In this document: positions 9,226 to 18,340 of the stretch, piece after piece | Layout: each line of letters opens with the position of its first letter | How positions within the stretch are numbered: position 1 is the first letter of the stretch | Source: Peteryoungia desertarenae | Lineage (GTDB): Bacteria; Pseudomonadota; Alphaproteobacteria; Rhizobiales; Rhizobiaceae | Reading direction: 5' to 3' | Assembly (NCBI RefSeq): GCF_005860795.2 | Contig: NZ_CP058350.1 | Coordinates: forward strand, 346,001 to 410,000 | Length of the DNA: 64,000 bases | The notes under the pieces: generated by a model | The model's database searches: none | Told to the model about the DNA's origin: nothing | Seen by the model: the letters and a program-made list of their open reading frames with translations, nothing else | Made by a program: the position numbers and the translations under genes

Positions 9226-10287
9226 CTAGGATGGCTGTTCCTTCCAGGCCTGCCGAAGGACCCGCAACCAATTCGTTCGGCAAAGCTTGCCGAGCGCTTC
9301 CTCTCCGTAACCGGCATGCTTGAGGGCCTCGATCAGAACAGGATTGCCTGTTGCATCGCCAATGGCACGCGGAATTGTGGCCCCGTCGAAATCCGAGCCC
9401 AGAGCAACACAGTCGATGCCCATACGCTCGACCATGTAATCGATATGAGCAACCATTCGATCAATCGGCGTATCGGCAATATCCGCACCATCCGGTCTCA
9501 ACATGGTGACAGCATAATTCAGACCGACAAGGCCACGACTGTCACGAATGGCATCCATCTGCCGATCCGTCAGATTGCGGGCAACAGGTGTCAGGGAATG
9601 TGCATTGGAGTGGCTGGCAACGAGCGGCTGATCGCTGGTGCGGGCCACATCCCAGAAGCCCTGCTCGGTGATGTGGGCGACATCAATCAGGATCCCGAGC
9701 TTGTTGCAACGCCTGACCAGATCAAAGCCGAGAGGCGTCAAACCCGGTCCCGTATCCGGGGAACTCGGAAACGCGAAGGGAACGCCATGACCGAAGATGT
9801 TGTGACGGCTCCAGACTGGCCCCAGCGAACGAAGACCTGCTGCATAGAAGACCTCAAGCGCATCAAGGTCAGCGCCGATGGCTTCGCATCCCTCCATGTG
9901 CAGAACAGCGGCAAACACGTCCGCGGCAATTGCCTGCTGGATTTCACTTGTCGAGACACACATGCGCCAGGCACCGGCCCTGTCGAGTTGCCTGGCAATC
10001 GCCGCCATGGAGAGAGCGATGTCAAGCGATGGCCCACGCTCCAGCGGCGGGTCGAGCGGTGTCAGATAGTGACCATCTTCATTCGGCTCGCGAAGAAGAA
10101 AATCATGCGGAGATGGGATGTAGATGGCGCAAAGCCCGCCGGCCAACCCACCAAGACGCGCGCGCGGAGCATCGATATGACCTTCTCGCACCCCTCGTTT
10201 GAACTCCACGACCGGATCACCGCCCTGTTGTCGGCTGCGCCAGAGGCGCAGCAGCACGTCATTGTGTCCGTCAAAAATGAGTTCCAT
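9226..10287 (-). CDS. Membrane dipeptidase (peptidase M19, renal dipeptidase family)
   Basis: Zinc-dependent dipeptidase of family M19, 353 aa. The N-terminal metal motif is FDGHNDVLLRLW (His8, Asp10). Further blocks are HMEGCEAIGADLDAL with the bridging Glu, the LIDVAHITEQGFWD and ASHSNAHSLTPVARNLTD metal-binding segments, and ALGSDFDGATIPRAIGD near the C-terminus. No signal peptide is visible, so it is probably cytoplasmic. It converges on the phnM-like gene with a 16-bp gap. Together with the peptide transporter and P1 peptidase it suggests a peptide or D-amino-acid dipeptide utilisation role. Confidence 0.9.
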   Translation of the reverse strand: MELIFDGHNDVLLRLWRSRQQGGDPVVEFKRGVREGHIDAPRARLGGLAGGLCAIYIPSPHDFLLREPNEDGHYLTPLDPPLERGPSLDIALSMAAIARQLDRAGAWRMCVSTSEIQQAIAADVFAAVLHMEGCEAIGADLDALEVFYAAGLRSLGPVWSRHNIFGHGVPFAFPSSPDTGPGLTPLGFDLVRRCNKLGILIDVAHITEQGFWDVARTSDQPLVASHSNAHSLTPVARNLTDRQMDAIRDSRGLVGLNYAVTMLRPDGADIADTPIDRMVAHIDYMVERMGIDCVALGSDFDGATIPRAIGDATGNPVLIEALKHAGYGEEALGKLCRTNWLRVLRQAWKEQPS

Positions 10288-10448
10288 AAAAATTTGACCC
10301 TGCTTTCAATCCAATTGCGAAACTAGGGCCAAAGACAACTTTAATTCAAGCCATGTCCCCCCCGGAGACCCGTCTTAGGATAGGTACCCAGTTTTCGTCT
10401 TTCGCAGAACACCAGATCATGGCCGATTATTGGCTGGAGCCAGCTTTG

Positions 10449-11285
10449 CTAGAGGCCCCACAGAGCGCGGGCATTGTCCGAATAAAGCTTGCGCCTCTCG
10501 CCATTCTCCACTCCAGACAGAAGGCCCTGCGTTGCCGCCACCCAGGTGGAAAGACCACCGCCCAAAGTGCAAACCGGCCAATCGGAGCCCCAAAGCGCTC
10601 GATCAAAGCCGAAATGACGAATGACATGGTCAAAATACGGCCGAAGGTCGTCAAGTGTCCAATTTATGGGATCGCCATAGGCCGGTATCCCGGAGATTTT
10701 CACGAAGACGTTCGGGCGCTTTGCGACTTCAGTCACTCCAGCCTCCCAGGCTTGGTACCCATGACCCTTGATATCAGGAACGCCGCAATGATCGAGGATG
10801 AAGGTGACATCGGGCGCATGATCGATCAACGCCAGCGTCTTATCAATCTGATGTGGCAGCATGCAGAGATCGAAGGTCAATCCCGTACCTGAGAGCCGCT
10901 TGACATTGTTGCGAAAGATCAGGCTCTCGGAAACATCATCGGGAACAACATGCAAAACCCGGCGAAACCCCTTGATGAAGGGGTTACTCCGTTGTGACTC
11001 CAGATAGGCCGGGAACTCTTCGTCTTCTGGACGGCATGAGGCGATCGCACCCCTCAGCATGGAGCCAGATTCCTGCGCCAGATCCTGTACCAAGATGGTC
11101 TCGCGCTCGATATCGGGCTCCGCCACGTCGACTTCCATATGGAGGGCGTCGGTGATCCCGAGCCGGCGAGCCTCTGTTGCATAGTCCGAATAGGTAAAAT
11201 CTGCGTCGAGATTCGGCACACCGGACAGCCATGGATAGTTCAGTCGATCGCGGTAAATCAGATGCAGATGAGTATCAAAGATCAT
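10449..11285 (-). CDS. Amidohydrolase family sugar lactonase (L-fucono/L-rhamnono-lactonase-like)
   Basis: Amidohydrolase-2 family protein, 278 aa, related to L-fuconolactonase and 2-pyrone-4,6-dicarboxylate hydrolase. It starts MIFDTHLHL with the metal-binding HxH, has RVLHVVPDDVSES in the middle and ends with the FILDHCGVPDIKG and ALWGSDWPVCTLGG blocks typical of the family. It is divergent from an SDR dehydrogenase and FAH hydrolase that would complete the lower pathway, which is why lactonase is favoured over other reactions. L-fucono-, L-rhamnono- or another aldono-lactone are all possible. Confidence 0.72.
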   Translation of the reverse strand: MIFDTHLHLIYRDRLNYPWLSGVPNLDADFTYSDYATEARRLGITDALHMEVDVAEPDIERETILVQDLAQESGSMLRGAIASCRPEDEEFPAYLESQRSNPFIKGFRRVLHVVPDDVSESLIFRNNVKRLSGTGLTFDLCMLPHQIDKTLALIDHAPDVTFILDHCGVPDIKGHGYQAWEAGVTEVAKRPNVFVKISGIPAYGDPINWTLDDLRPYFDHVIRHFGFDRALWGSDWPVCTLGGGLSTWVAATQGLLSGVENGERRKLYSDNARALWGL

Positions 11286-11485
11286 GTCCGGCTCCTCCCA
11301 GAGAAGCGTAAGCTGCCACAGACATAGGCTTCACTCAAACAGGAATATGTGCTTGCCACGTGCATCGAACGGAAGCCGCAGAAAGTCGCCTTGACGGTTT
11401 GCAAATAAGTGTTTTGCATGTCCCAGACGCTCGCAAGATCGACAGAACTATGCGAGCCATGGGAGACACAGTTGGAGATCAGATC

Positions 11486-12220
11486 ATGAGCCTGCCTCTT
11501 GAGGGAAAGCGCGCGCTTGTCACCGCCGCCGGCCAAGGCATCGGGCGCGCCAGCGCATTGGCATTTGCACGTGCAGGCGCCGATGTCGTGGCGACAGATA
11601 TCAATGCCGAAGCGCTGGCGACACTGCATGGTGAGGATCGGATTACGACACGCATTCTCGATGTATTGAAAGATGAAATGGTGGCGAATGTCGTCGGCGA
11701 AACAGGGCCATTCGACATCCTCTTCAATTGCGCCGGCTTCGTCCATGCGGGCACGATCCTCGACATGCCTGACAAGGATCTCGATTTCGCTCTGGACCTT
11801 AATGTCCGCGCCATGATCCGCACAATCCGGGCCGTCTTGCCATCAATGCTGGAGCGCGGCGGAGGCTCCATCATCAACATGGCCTCGGTCGCAAGCTCGA
11901 TCAAAGGCGTACCGAACCGCTGTGCCTATACCGTCACCAAGGCAGCCGTGATCGGTCTTACCAAGTCGGTCGCCGCCGACTATGTGACGCAAGGCATCCG
12001 CTGCAACGCCATCTGCCCAGGCACGGTCGAAAGCCCCTCGCTGCAGGACCGCATGCGCGCCCAAGGGGACTACGATGCCGCCCGCGCGGCCTTCATCGCC
12101 CGCCAGCCCATGGGGCGCTTGGGCACGCCGGAAGAAATCGCGGACCTCGCCGTCTATCTCGCCGGCGCCACCTATACCTCGGGCCAGGCCTATGCCATCG
12201 ACGGCGGCTGGACGATCTAG
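11486..12220 (+). CDS. SDR family oxidoreductase, 2-keto-3-deoxy-L-fuconate dehydrogenase-like (BDH2/DHRS6 clade)
   Basis: NAD-dependent short-chain dehydrogenase, 244 aa. It has the dinucleotide motif TAAGQGIG near residue 15, DINAEAL for the NAD-binding acidic residue, NCAGFVHAGTILD, the catalytic Ser in NMASVASSIKG and Tyr-x3-Lys in YTVTK, and the C-terminal DGGWTI. This pattern matches the animal BDH2/DHRS6 clade and bacterial 2-keto-3-deoxy-L-fuconate dehydrogenases. I start at 11486; the frame is open from 11360 but the conserved protein begins at MSLPLEGKRALV. With the FAH gene downstream, oxidation of 2-keto-3-deoxy-L-fuconate or -rhamnonate is the likely role. Confidence 0.85.
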   Translation: MSLPLEGKRALVTAAGQGIGRASALAFARAGADVVATDINAEALATLHGEDRITTRILDVLKDEMVANVVGETGPFDILFNCAGFVHAGTILDMPDKDLDFALDLNVRAMIRTIRAVLPSMLERGGGSIINMASVASSIKGVPNRCAYTVTKAAVIGLTKSVAADYVTQGIRCNAICPGTVESPSLQDRMRAQGDYDAARAAFIARQPMGRLGTPEEIADLAVYLAGATYTSGQAYAIDGGWTI

Positions 12221-12330
12221 AGCGTTTCCGGTGATCGCTTGATCACCGGAAACGCTCTATCCATCTGTTTTTACGCAGTCCGGACGCAAAACCGTTAACG
12301 CACTTTTGCTGGACGTGCTCTCGTTCTGAA
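12218..12330. repeat. RIME-like intergenic palindromic repeat
   Basis: A perfect 19-bp inverted repeat (12218-12236 with 12241-12259, four-base loop GCTT) overlaps the SDR stop codon. It is followed by a segment containing TTTTTACGCAGTCCGGACGC and ACTTTTGCTGGACGTGCTCT. Both parts resemble, from memory, the widespread Rhizobiaceae intergenic mosaic element (RIME). The hairpin could also act as a terminator or mRNA-stabilising structure between the SDR and FAH genes. Confidence 0.6.
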
Positions 12331-12344
12331 GAAGGAAGAAAACC

Positions 12345-13187
12345 ATGAAACTGATGCGCGTTGGCCCGCTGGGTCAGGAAAAGCCTGCGATCCTCGACAA
12401 GGACGGCAAGGTTCGTGACCTCTCGGGCCATGTGGACGATATCGGCGGTGCGGCCATCTCGCCGGAAGGTCTGGCGAAGATCGCTGCCATCGACCTCTCC
12501 TCCCTGCCTGAGATCGCCGTCGACCGCATAGGCGCCTGCGTTGCCGGCACCGGCAAGTTCATCTGCATCGGCCTCAACTATTCCGACCACGCCGCCGAAA
12601 CCGGTGCAGCGGTCCCGCCGGAGCCGGTCATCTTCATGAAGGCGACCTCGGCCATCTGCGGCCCGAACGACGACGTCCTGATCCCCCGCACCTCGGAAAA
12701 GACCGATTGGGAAGTCGAACTCGGTGTCGTCATCGGCAAGACCGCGAAATACGTCTCGGAAGCCGATGCGATGGAATACGTCGCCGGCTACTGCGTCTCC
12801 CACGACGTCTCCGAACGCGCCTTCCAGACGGAGCGATCGGGCCAGTGGACCAAGGGCAAGTCCTGTGACACCTTCGGCCCGATCGGCCCCTGGCTCGTCA
12901 CCAAGGATGAAATCGCCGATCCGCAGAACCTCAAGATGTGGCTCTCGGTCAACGGCAAGATGATGCAGGACGGCTCGTCCAAGACCATGGTCTACGGCGT
13001 CGCCCACCTCGTCTCCTATCTGAGCCAGTTCATGAGCCTTCATCCCGGCGACGTCATCTCCACCGGCACGCCTCCCGGCGTTGGGCTCGGCATGAAACCG
13101 CCGCAGTATCTGAAGGCAGGCGATGTGGTGGAGCTAGGGATCGAAGGCCTCGGCACGCAGAAGCAGACCTTCAAGGCGGATCTATGA
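12345..13187 (+). CDS. Fumarylacetoacetate hydrolase family protein (2,4-diketo-3-deoxy-L-fuconate hydrolase-like)
   Basis: FAH-fold C-C hydrolase, 280 aa. The catalytic and metal-binding region starts with FICIGLNYSDHAAETGA near residue 70. It continues with VIFMKATSAICGPNDDVLIPR and DWEVELGVVIGK carrying the acidic metal ligands, and YCVSHDVSERAFQTERSGQW. The C-terminus has GDVISTGTPPGVGLGMKPP. It lies 124 bp after the SDR gene in the same direction. By analogy with the L-fucose/L-rhamnose pathway it would split a 2,4-diketo-3-deoxy acid into pyruvate and lactate; ureidoglycolate lyase is an old misannotation for this family. Confidence 0.85.
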   Translation: MKLMRVGPLGQEKPAILDKDGKVRDLSGHVDDIGGAAISPEGLAKIAAIDLSSLPEIAVDRIGACVAGTGKFICIGLNYSDHAAETGAAVPPEPVIFMKATSAICGPNDDVLIPRTSEKTDWEVELGVVIGKTAKYVSEADAMEYVAGYCVSHDVSERAFQTERSGQWTKGKSCDTFGPIGPWLVTKDEIADPQNLKMWLSVNGKMMQDGSSKTMVYGVAHLVSYLSQFMSLHPGDVISTGTPPGVGLGMKPPQYLKAGDVVELGIEGLGTQKQTFKADL

Positions 13188-13210
13188 GTTAAGTCGATAG
13201 GATCGTTGTT

Positions 13211-13240
13211 GACCCCGCCCTTGTGGCGGGGTCTTGCGTT
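13211..13240 (+). terminator. Rho-independent terminator after FAH gene
   Basis: GACCCCGCC (13211-13219) pairs perfectly with GGCGGGGTC (13225-13233) around a short loop and is followed by TTGCGTTT. It lies 24 bp after the FAH stop. Confidence 0.75.
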
Positions 13241-13296
13241 TGAGGCACTCGCGCGTGAAGCCAATGCTGACCACCACACAACTGCGTGGCACAGAG

Positions 13297-13917
13297 CTAC
13301 CGTGTCGAGACCAGCTTCGCCGCCCAACTCACCATCTCATCAAACAAACCAACCATTGCAGCATTATCGGCTGCGTCGGCAATCTGCACCCCGTGCTTTA
13401 AGGCTGCGGCATGCATTTCCAAGTTGTCCCTAAGCGAACGCTCGATGAACCTGTCAATGACATGTCTGCTGGCAGCATCAGCAACATGGTAGCCGGCCTC
13501 AGCGCGAATCCGCTCTTGAAGGACATTGTTGTCTGCGTAAAGAAGGAAACTGCGGATCTCTCGGGACAGGATCTCCCCAAGGTATTCAGGCCTGAGCGCT
13601 GAACCCTCGAATATCAATGGAGCTTGAGCGCTTTGGGCGGCACAGATACGCTGCCTCATCATCGGCCACATGTTTTCGTGATGTGCCAGGAGAAACCAGT
13701 AGATCGCCTCGTCCGAAAGGCGAGAATAGTATTCTTTCACGTGCGGGCTCACGCCCAGCCAAGGCCGACCAGGATGGCGGGCAAGGCTGTCCGTCGAAAT
13801 TGACTCCCAACCAAGTTCTTCAGCCAAACGCGTCGCAAAAGTCGTCTTACCAACGTGTGAACTGCCGGAAATCAAGATTATCAAAAGGTCATCCTCAATA
13901 TTTGCCAAGGCATACAC
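13297..13917 (-). CDS. P-loop kinase-like ATPase
   Basis: Protein of 206 aa with a clear Walker A motif, ILISGSSHVGKTT, near residues 13-25. A serine/aspartate switch region (STDSLARHP) and a Walker-B-like hydrophobic strand (APLIFEGSALRP) follow. This layout resembles small-molecule kinases of the zeta-toxin, 2-phosphoglycerate kinase and shikimate-kinase groups. The substrate cannot be read from sequence. It is a single gene with unrelated neighbours. Confidence 0.7.
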   Translation of the reverse strand: MYALANIEDDLLIILISGSSHVGKTTFATRLAEELGWESISTDSLARHPGRPWLGVSPHVKEYYSRLSDEAIYWFLLAHHENMWPMMRQRICAAQSAQAPLIFEGSALRPEYLGEILSREIRSFLLYADNNVLQERIRAEAGYHVADAASRHVIDRFIERSLRDNLEMHAAALKHGVQIADAADNAAMVGLFDEMVSWAAKLVSTR

Positions 13918-14104
13918 CCATGACCATTGGGCCGGGCCTGTGACGGGTCAGATACTGATGAGCAGACTACATGGCTTTCGGTTGATCGGGGAATATCGAG
14001 TTATTCGCGCCAATGACATAATCTCAAGAGCTCAGTTCGTGTAGACTTATACCGGCGCTCATCCTATCTTGCACAGCGGTATCACCCGGTAGTCTGGAGC
14101 GACC

Positions 14105-14377
14105 ATGGCGACCTCGCTGAAAATCGATGACGCATTGAAAGAGCGGGTGCAGCAACTTGCCAACGAGCGCAAACGCTCGGCGCATGGACTGATGCTGGAA
14201 GCGATTGAGCAATATGTGGAGCGTGAAGAGGCGCGTGAAAGCTTCACCCGTGAAGCGCTGGCATCGTGGACTGCTTACAAGGAAACGGGTCGCCATCTGA
14301 CACTGGACGAGGTGAACGACTGGCTCGAAACCTGGGGCTCAGCCGACGAAAAACCGGTGCCCGAGTGCCACGAGTAG
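14105..14377 (+). CDS. CopG/RHH family antitoxin
   Basis: Ribbon-helix-helix protein of 90 aa. The N-terminal strand and helices (SLKIDDALKERVQQLANERKR, here residues 4-24, then SAHGLMLEAIEQYVEREE) are typical of plasmid and chromosomal ParD/CopG antitoxins, which bind DNA as dimers. The acidic C-terminal part should wrap the toxin. Its stop overlaps the start of the ParE-like toxin gene, so the pair is coupled and probably autoregulated from the 14000-14104 region. Confidence 0.87.
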   Translation: MATSLKIDDALKERVQQLANERKRSAHGLMLEAIEQYVEREEARESFTREALASWTAYKETGRHLTLDEVNDWLETWGSADEKPVPECHE

Positions 14378-14658
14378 TCGTGACTGAGGGAGCGGCGATT
14401 GGCTTGGAGCGATGCCGTCGTTTCCTTCAGGCTAAGTCACTGGATGCCGCAGAGAAGGCGGCCAAGGAAATAAAGAGACAGTTCACGCTGCTTGCAAGCA
14501 ATCCGAAACGGGGGCGGCCCCTGCCGCGCTTCCCGGACCTGCGGGAACTGACGATCGGGTTCGGCGCGGCCGGCTATGTCGCTCTTTATCGCTACGATGA
14601 ACCGGAAGATGTTGTCCACATCCTGGCATTCAAACATCAGAAAGAGGCCGGCTACTAA
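14365..14658 (+). CDS. RelE/ParE family toxin
   Basis: Small toxin of 97 aa if started at the GTG at 14365, inside the end of the antitoxin gene. It has ParE/RelE traits: AAEKAAKEIKRQFTLLASNPKRGRP, with the usual helix then RPLPRF, and the C-terminal strand pattern LRELTIGF, YVALYRYDE and VVHILAFKHQKEAGY. ParE members poison DNA gyrase and RelE members cut mRNA on the ribosome; which applies here cannot be told. The longer open frame from 14266 is the antitoxin's shadow. Confidence 0.85.
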   Translation: MPRVVVTEGAAIGLERCRRFLQAKSLDAAEKAAKEIKRQFTLLASNPKRGRPLPRFPDLRELTIGFGAAGYVALYRYDEPEDVVHILAFKHQKEAGY

Positions 14659-14697
14659 GACCCCACTGCCACAAAAGCAGCATAGCAGCACCATCAA

Positions 14698-14732
14698 GAA
14701 AGCCGGGCGTCTCCACCCGGCTTCTCATTTCT
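14698..14732. terminator. Bidirectional terminator between toxin and pntB
   Basis: GAAAGCCGGG and CCCGGCTTCTC form a stem around CGTCTCCA, flanked by A-rich and T-rich sequence. It sits between the convergent toxin gene and pntB, so it could stop transcription from both sides. Confidence 0.65.
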
Positions 14733-14748
14733 AACGATGCATCCCGCC

Positions 14749-16251
14749 TTATTTGATCAATGGTAAAATGCTGTCGATCGACTTCTTCGCGTCACCATAG
14801 AACATCCGCGTATTCTCCTTGTAGAACAGCGGGTTCTCGATGCCGGAATAGCCGGTGCCCTGGCCGCGCTTGGAGACGAAGACCTGCTTCGCCTTCCAGA
14901 CCTCCAGAACCGGCATGCCGGCGATGGGCGAGTTCGGGTCTTCCTGGGCGGCCGGATTGACGATGTCGTTCGAGCCGATGACGATGACGACATCCGTTTC
15001 CGGGAAGTCCTCGTTGATCTCGTCCATTTCCAGAACGATGTCGTAGGGCACTTTGGCCTCCGCGAGCAGCACGTTCATGTGGCCAGGCAGACGACCCGCG
15101 ACCGGATGGATCGCAAAGCGCACGGTCTTGCCAGCGGCGCGCAGCTTGCGGGTAAGCTCCGACACAGACTGCTGCGCCTGCGCAACCGCCATGCCATAAC
15201 CCGGAACGATGATGACGCTGTCAGCATCATTGAGCGCATTGGCAACGCCGTCGCCGTCGATGGCGATCTGCTCGCCCGTAACTTCCATCTGCGGGCCGGT
15301 CGTTCCGCCGAAGCCGCCGAGAATGACCGAGACGAAGCTGCGGTTCATCGCCTTGCACATGATGTAGGACAGGATCGCACCCGAGGAGCCGACCAGCGCA
15401 CCGACGACGATCAGGAGATCGTTCGAGAGCGAGAAGCCGATGGCCGCCGCCGCCCAGCCGGAATAGCTGTTGAGCATGGAGACAACGACCGGCATGTCGG
15501 CGCCGCCGATGCCCATGATCAGGTGATAGCCGATGAAAAGCGCCAGAAGCGTCATCAGGACCAGCGTCCAGCTGCCCGCACCGTTGAAGTAGAGCACCAG
15601 CAGGATCAGCGAGCCGAGCGCCGCACCGGCATTGAGCAGATGGCCGCCGGGCAGCTTCTTGGCCTTGCCGTCGACCTTACCCGCCAGCTTGCCATAGGCG
15701 ATGACCGAACCGGTGAAGGTGACCGCACCGATGAAGACGCCGAGGAAGACCTCGATCTTCAATACGGCAATTTCGGCAGTGGTCTTCTCAGCAATCTTCA
15801 GGGCAAAGCCCTTGAAGTCCGCAAAGAGTTCCGGCTGTCCATTGGCTGCCGCGCAGACAACGGCACTCGCCATTTCAGGGCAACGCGAAAAGCCGGAATC
15901 GAGCAGCATGCTGGTCACCCGCCACATCTCGATCTCGGCATTGAAGCCGATGAAGACGGCGGCGAGACCGACCAGCGAATGCATGGCGGCGACAAGCTGA
16001 GGCATCTCGGTCATCTGAACCCGGGTGGCAACCACCCAGCCAATTGCACCGCCACCTGCGATCAACAGCACCGACAGGAACCAGTTGCCGGCTCCAGGGC
16101 CCACAAGCGTTGCCACGACGGCAAGCGCCATACCCACAATGCCATACCAGACCGCGCGCTTGGCGCTTTCCTGTCCCGACAAGCCGCCAAGCGACAGGAT
16201 GAAGAGAACTGCTGCGACGACATAGGCCGCCGTTGTAAATCCGTATTCCAT
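14749..16251 (-). CDS. pntB: NAD(P) transhydrogenase subunit beta
   Basis: Inner-membrane subunit of the proton-translocating transhydrogenase, 500 aa. It reduces NADP+ with NADH using the proton gradient. About eight or nine membrane helices fill the first 290 residues. The C-terminal domain III binds NADP(H); [16 protein letters not shown] near residues 350-365 is its signature, and [22 protein letters not shown] and [22 protein letters not shown] follow in the usual order. It lies 15 bp behind pntA in one operon. Length and order match the family exactly. Confidence 0.96.
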   Translation of the reverse strand: MEYGFTTAAYVVAAVLFILSLGGLSGQESAKRAVWYGIVGMALAVVATLVGPGAGNWFLSVLLIAGGGAIGWVVATRVQMTEMPQLVAAMHSLVGLAAVFIGFNAEIEMWRVTSMLLDSGFSRCPEMASAVVCAAANGQPELFADFKGFALKIAEKTTAEIAVLKIEVFLGVFIGAVTFTGSVIAYGKLAGKVDGKAKKLPGGHLLNAGAALGSLILLVLYFNGAGSWTLVLMTLLALFIGYHLIMGIGGADMPVVVSMLNSYSGWAAAAIGFSLSNDLLIVVGALVGSSGAILSYIMCKAMNRSFVSVILGGFGGTTGPQMEVTGEQIAIDGDGVANALNDADSVIIVPGYGMAVAQAQQSVSELTRKLRAAGKTVRFAIHPVAGRLPGHMNVLLAEAKVPYDIVLEMDEINEDFPETDVVIVIGSNDIVNPAAQEDPNSPIAGMPVLEVWKAKQVFVSKRGQGTGYSGIENPLFYKENTRMFYGDAKKSIDSILPLIK

Positions 16252-16266
16252 GGTTCTCTCCCCGCC

Positions 16267-17838
16267 TTACGACTTCTGGAACATGGCAAGCATGCGCCGG
16301 GTGACCAGGAAGCCACCGAAAATGTTGATACCGGCCATGAACACCGACAGAGCGCCCAAAATGATGACCAGGAAATTGCCTGATCCGATCTGCATCAGCG
16401 CACCCAGAATGATGATCGAGGAGATGGCATTGGTGATCGCCATCAGCGGCGTATGCAGCGAATGGCTGACATTCCAGATAACCTGGAAGCCGACGAAGCA
16501 GGCGAGCACGAAGACGATGAAATGGCTCATGAAGCTCGCCGGCGCATAGAGACCGGCAAGCAGGATCAGCGCACCGCCGCCAGCAAGCATTGCCACCTGG
16601 CTCTTGGTCTGTGCTTTGAAGGCCGCAATTTCCTGGGCCCGCTTTTCCTCGGGCGTCAGCTCCTTCACCTTTTCCTTGGGCTTGGCAGCCGCAATCGCCT
16701 GAATCTTCGGCGGCGGCGGCGGATAGGTGATCTCGCCGTCCTTGGTGACGGTCGCGCCACGGATGACATCGTCTTCCATGTTATGGACCACGACACCGTC
16801 CTTGGCCGGCGTCAGATCAGTCATCATATGGCGGATGTTGGTGGCATAAAGCGTCGAGGCCTGAGCGGCCATACGGCTTGGGAAATCGGTATAGCCGACA
16901 ATTGTCACACCGTTTTCCGAAACAATCTTCTGATCGGCGACCGTCAGGTCACAATTGCCGCCGCGCTCCGCAGCCAGGTCGACGACAACCGAGCCCGGCT
17001 TCATGGCAGCCACCATGTCGGCAAGCCAGAGTTTTGGTGCATCACGACCCGGGATCAGCGCGGTGGTGATGACGATGTCGATCTCGGGCGCCAGTTCGCG
17101 GAACTTGGCAAGCTGCTTTTCGCGGAATTCCGGCGAGGACGGGGCGGCATAACCGCCGGTCGCGGCACCATCCTGGGTCGCTTCGAATTCGAGGAAGACG
17201 AATTCAGCTCCCATGCTCTCGATCTGCTCGGCGACTTCCGGGCGTACGTCGAAGGCATAGGTGATCGCGCCGAGCGAGACGCTCGTGCCGATCGCGGCAA
17301 GTCCGGCGACGCCAGCGCCGATGACCAGCACCTTGGCAGGCGGGATCTTGCCGGCAGCAGTAACCTGACCGGTGAAGAAGCGGCCGAAATTGTTGCCGGC
17401 CTCGATCACCGCGCGATAGCCAGCGATATTGGCCATCGACGACAGGGCGTCCATCTTCTGGGCCCGGCTGATGCGCGGCACCATGTCCATGGCGATCACT
17501 GTCGCACCTTTGGATTTGGCCTGCTCTAGCAGTTCCCCGTTCTGGGCGGGGTAGAAGAACGAAATCAGTGTCTTGCCGGGTGCGAGAAAATCCACCTCGG
17601 CAGTCTCAGGGGGCCGTACCTTGGCGATAATATCCGCCGTCTCGTAAAGACCCGCTGCCCCCTCGACAACCGTCACCCCGACCGCGCGGTAAGCGTCATC
17701 CGAGAAACCGGCTGCTTTGCCGGCACCACTCTCGATCACACACTCATGGCCAAGCTTCTGCAATTGGAGAGCACTATCCGGCGTCATGGCGACGCGTGCC
17801 TCTCCGCTAAAAATCTCTTTTGGCGAACCGATTTTCAA
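16267..17838 (-). CDS. pntA: NAD(P) transhydrogenase subunit alpha
   Basis: NAD(H)-binding subunit, 523 aa, with domain I and the membrane helices fused in one chain as in E. coli; many rhizobia split these into two genes. The N-terminus [23 protein letters not shown] and the [22 protein letters not shown] block match alanine-dehydrogenase-like domain I, and [18 protein letters not shown] is the NAD-binding loop. A Pro-rich linker near 380-390 leads to a charged coil and three or four C-terminal helices. It is the first gene of the pntAB operon. Confidence 0.95.
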   Translation of the reverse strand: MKIGSPKEIFSGEARVAMTPDSALQLQKLGHECVIESGAGKAAGFSDDAYRAVGVTVVEGAAGLYETADIIAKVRPPETAEVDFLAPGKTLISFFYPAQNGELLEQAKSKGATVIAMDMVPRISRAQKMDALSSMANIAGYRAVIEAGNNFGRFFTGQVTAAGKIPPAKVLVIGAGVAGLAAIGTSVSLGAITYAFDVRPEVAEQIESMGAEFVFLEFEATQDGAATGGYAAPSSPEFREKQLAKFRELAPEIDIVITTALIPGRDAPKLWLADMVAAMKPGSVVVDLAAERGGNCDLTVADQKIVSENGVTIVGYTDFPSRMAAQASTLYATNIRHMMTDLTPAKDGVVVHNMEDDVIRGATVTKDGEITYPPPPPKIQAIAAAKPKEKVKELTPEEKRAQEIAAFKAQTKSQVAMLAGGGALILLAGLYAPASFMSHFIVFVLACFVGFQVIWNVSHSLHTPLMAITNAISSIIILGALMQIGSGNFLVIILGALSVFMAGINIFGGFLVTRRMLAMFQKS

Positions 17839-17879
17839 ACCCGTCTCCCTCTCGAACCTTGACGCCTCGATATCCTGCT

Positions 17880-17896
17880 AAAGTCGTAGCGACTTT
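17880..17896. promoter_or_regulatory. Inverted repeat upstream of pntA
   Basis: AAAGTCG and CGACTTT form a perfect 7-bp inverted repeat with a TAG spacer, about 42 bp upstream of the pntA start. It could be an operator or a short hairpin in the leader. No regulator is identified, so the assignment is tentative. Confidence 0.35.
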
Positions 17897-18043
17897 TCTG
17901 CGCGGAAACCAGCAGATGCTTCATCAACTGTCTAGCCCGCTTTGTCGCAGAAGTGATGGTTTTTGTCGCCTCGTAACGCGGCTAAAACGATTTTTATTGC
18001 ACCGCAACAAGCGATCCTCCGCTGCATCGGCCCGACGAGAGCC

Positions 18044-18068
18044 GGAACAATCCATAAATGCGGGTGTT
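18044..18068 (+). promoter_or_regulatory. EcfG-type promoter for DUF1328 gene
   Basis: GGAAC at 18044-18048 and TGTT at 18065-18068, 16 bp apart, close to the EcfG consensus GGAAC-N16/17-CGTT (first base of the -10 box differs). It ends 38 bp before the start codon. Confidence 0.7.
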
Positions 18069-18106
18069 AACTCCAAGAACGCAAATAGAGCGACAGGGAG
18101 ATTTTG

Positions 18107-18271
18107 ATGCTCGAATGGATCCTGATTCTATTGTTGATCGCTGGTGTGGCAAGCCTCCTTGGCTTTCGCGGCGTCGCGGGTGCATCGGCAGGCGCCGCGA
18201 AGATATTGATCTTCATTGTGCTGATAATATTCCTCATTGCCCTGTTTACGGGCTTTCTGGTCGTTGCATGA
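18107..18271 (+). CDS. DUF1328 small membrane protein (YtjA family)
   Basis: Protein of 54 aa with two hydrophobic stretches (residues 3-18 and 30-53) split by the Gly/Ala-rich turn GFRGVAGASAGAAK, the usual DUF1328 pattern. It should be an integral inner-membrane peptide. The function of this family is unknown, but it is often induced by stress in alphaproteobacteria, which fits the EcfG-type promoter upstream. The start ATG has GGGAG at 18096-18100. A paralogue lies at 20525. Confidence 0.88.
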   Translation: MLEWILILLLIAGVASLLGFRGVAGASAGAAKILIFIVLIIFLIALFTGFLVVA

Positions 18272-18315
18272 AAGCCTGACTTCCAGTTCCGCTTGATAAC
18301 TGGCCCTCGTGGGAA

Positions 18316-18340
18316 GATCGGGAAGAGCCTCTTCCCGATC
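18316..18340. terminator. Stem-loop between convergent genes
   Basis: GATCGGGAAGA and TCTTCCCGATC form a perfect 11-bp stem with a three-base loop GCC, overlapping the stop codon of the Crp-type gene. It lacks a clear U-tract, so terminator function is only likely. Confidence 0.55.

Noticed and set aside
15079..16383. 434-aa open frame on the plus strand
   Set aside because: It is antisense to pntB, which has full family motifs; the frame has the Arg/His/Gly-rich composition of a GC-rich shadow.
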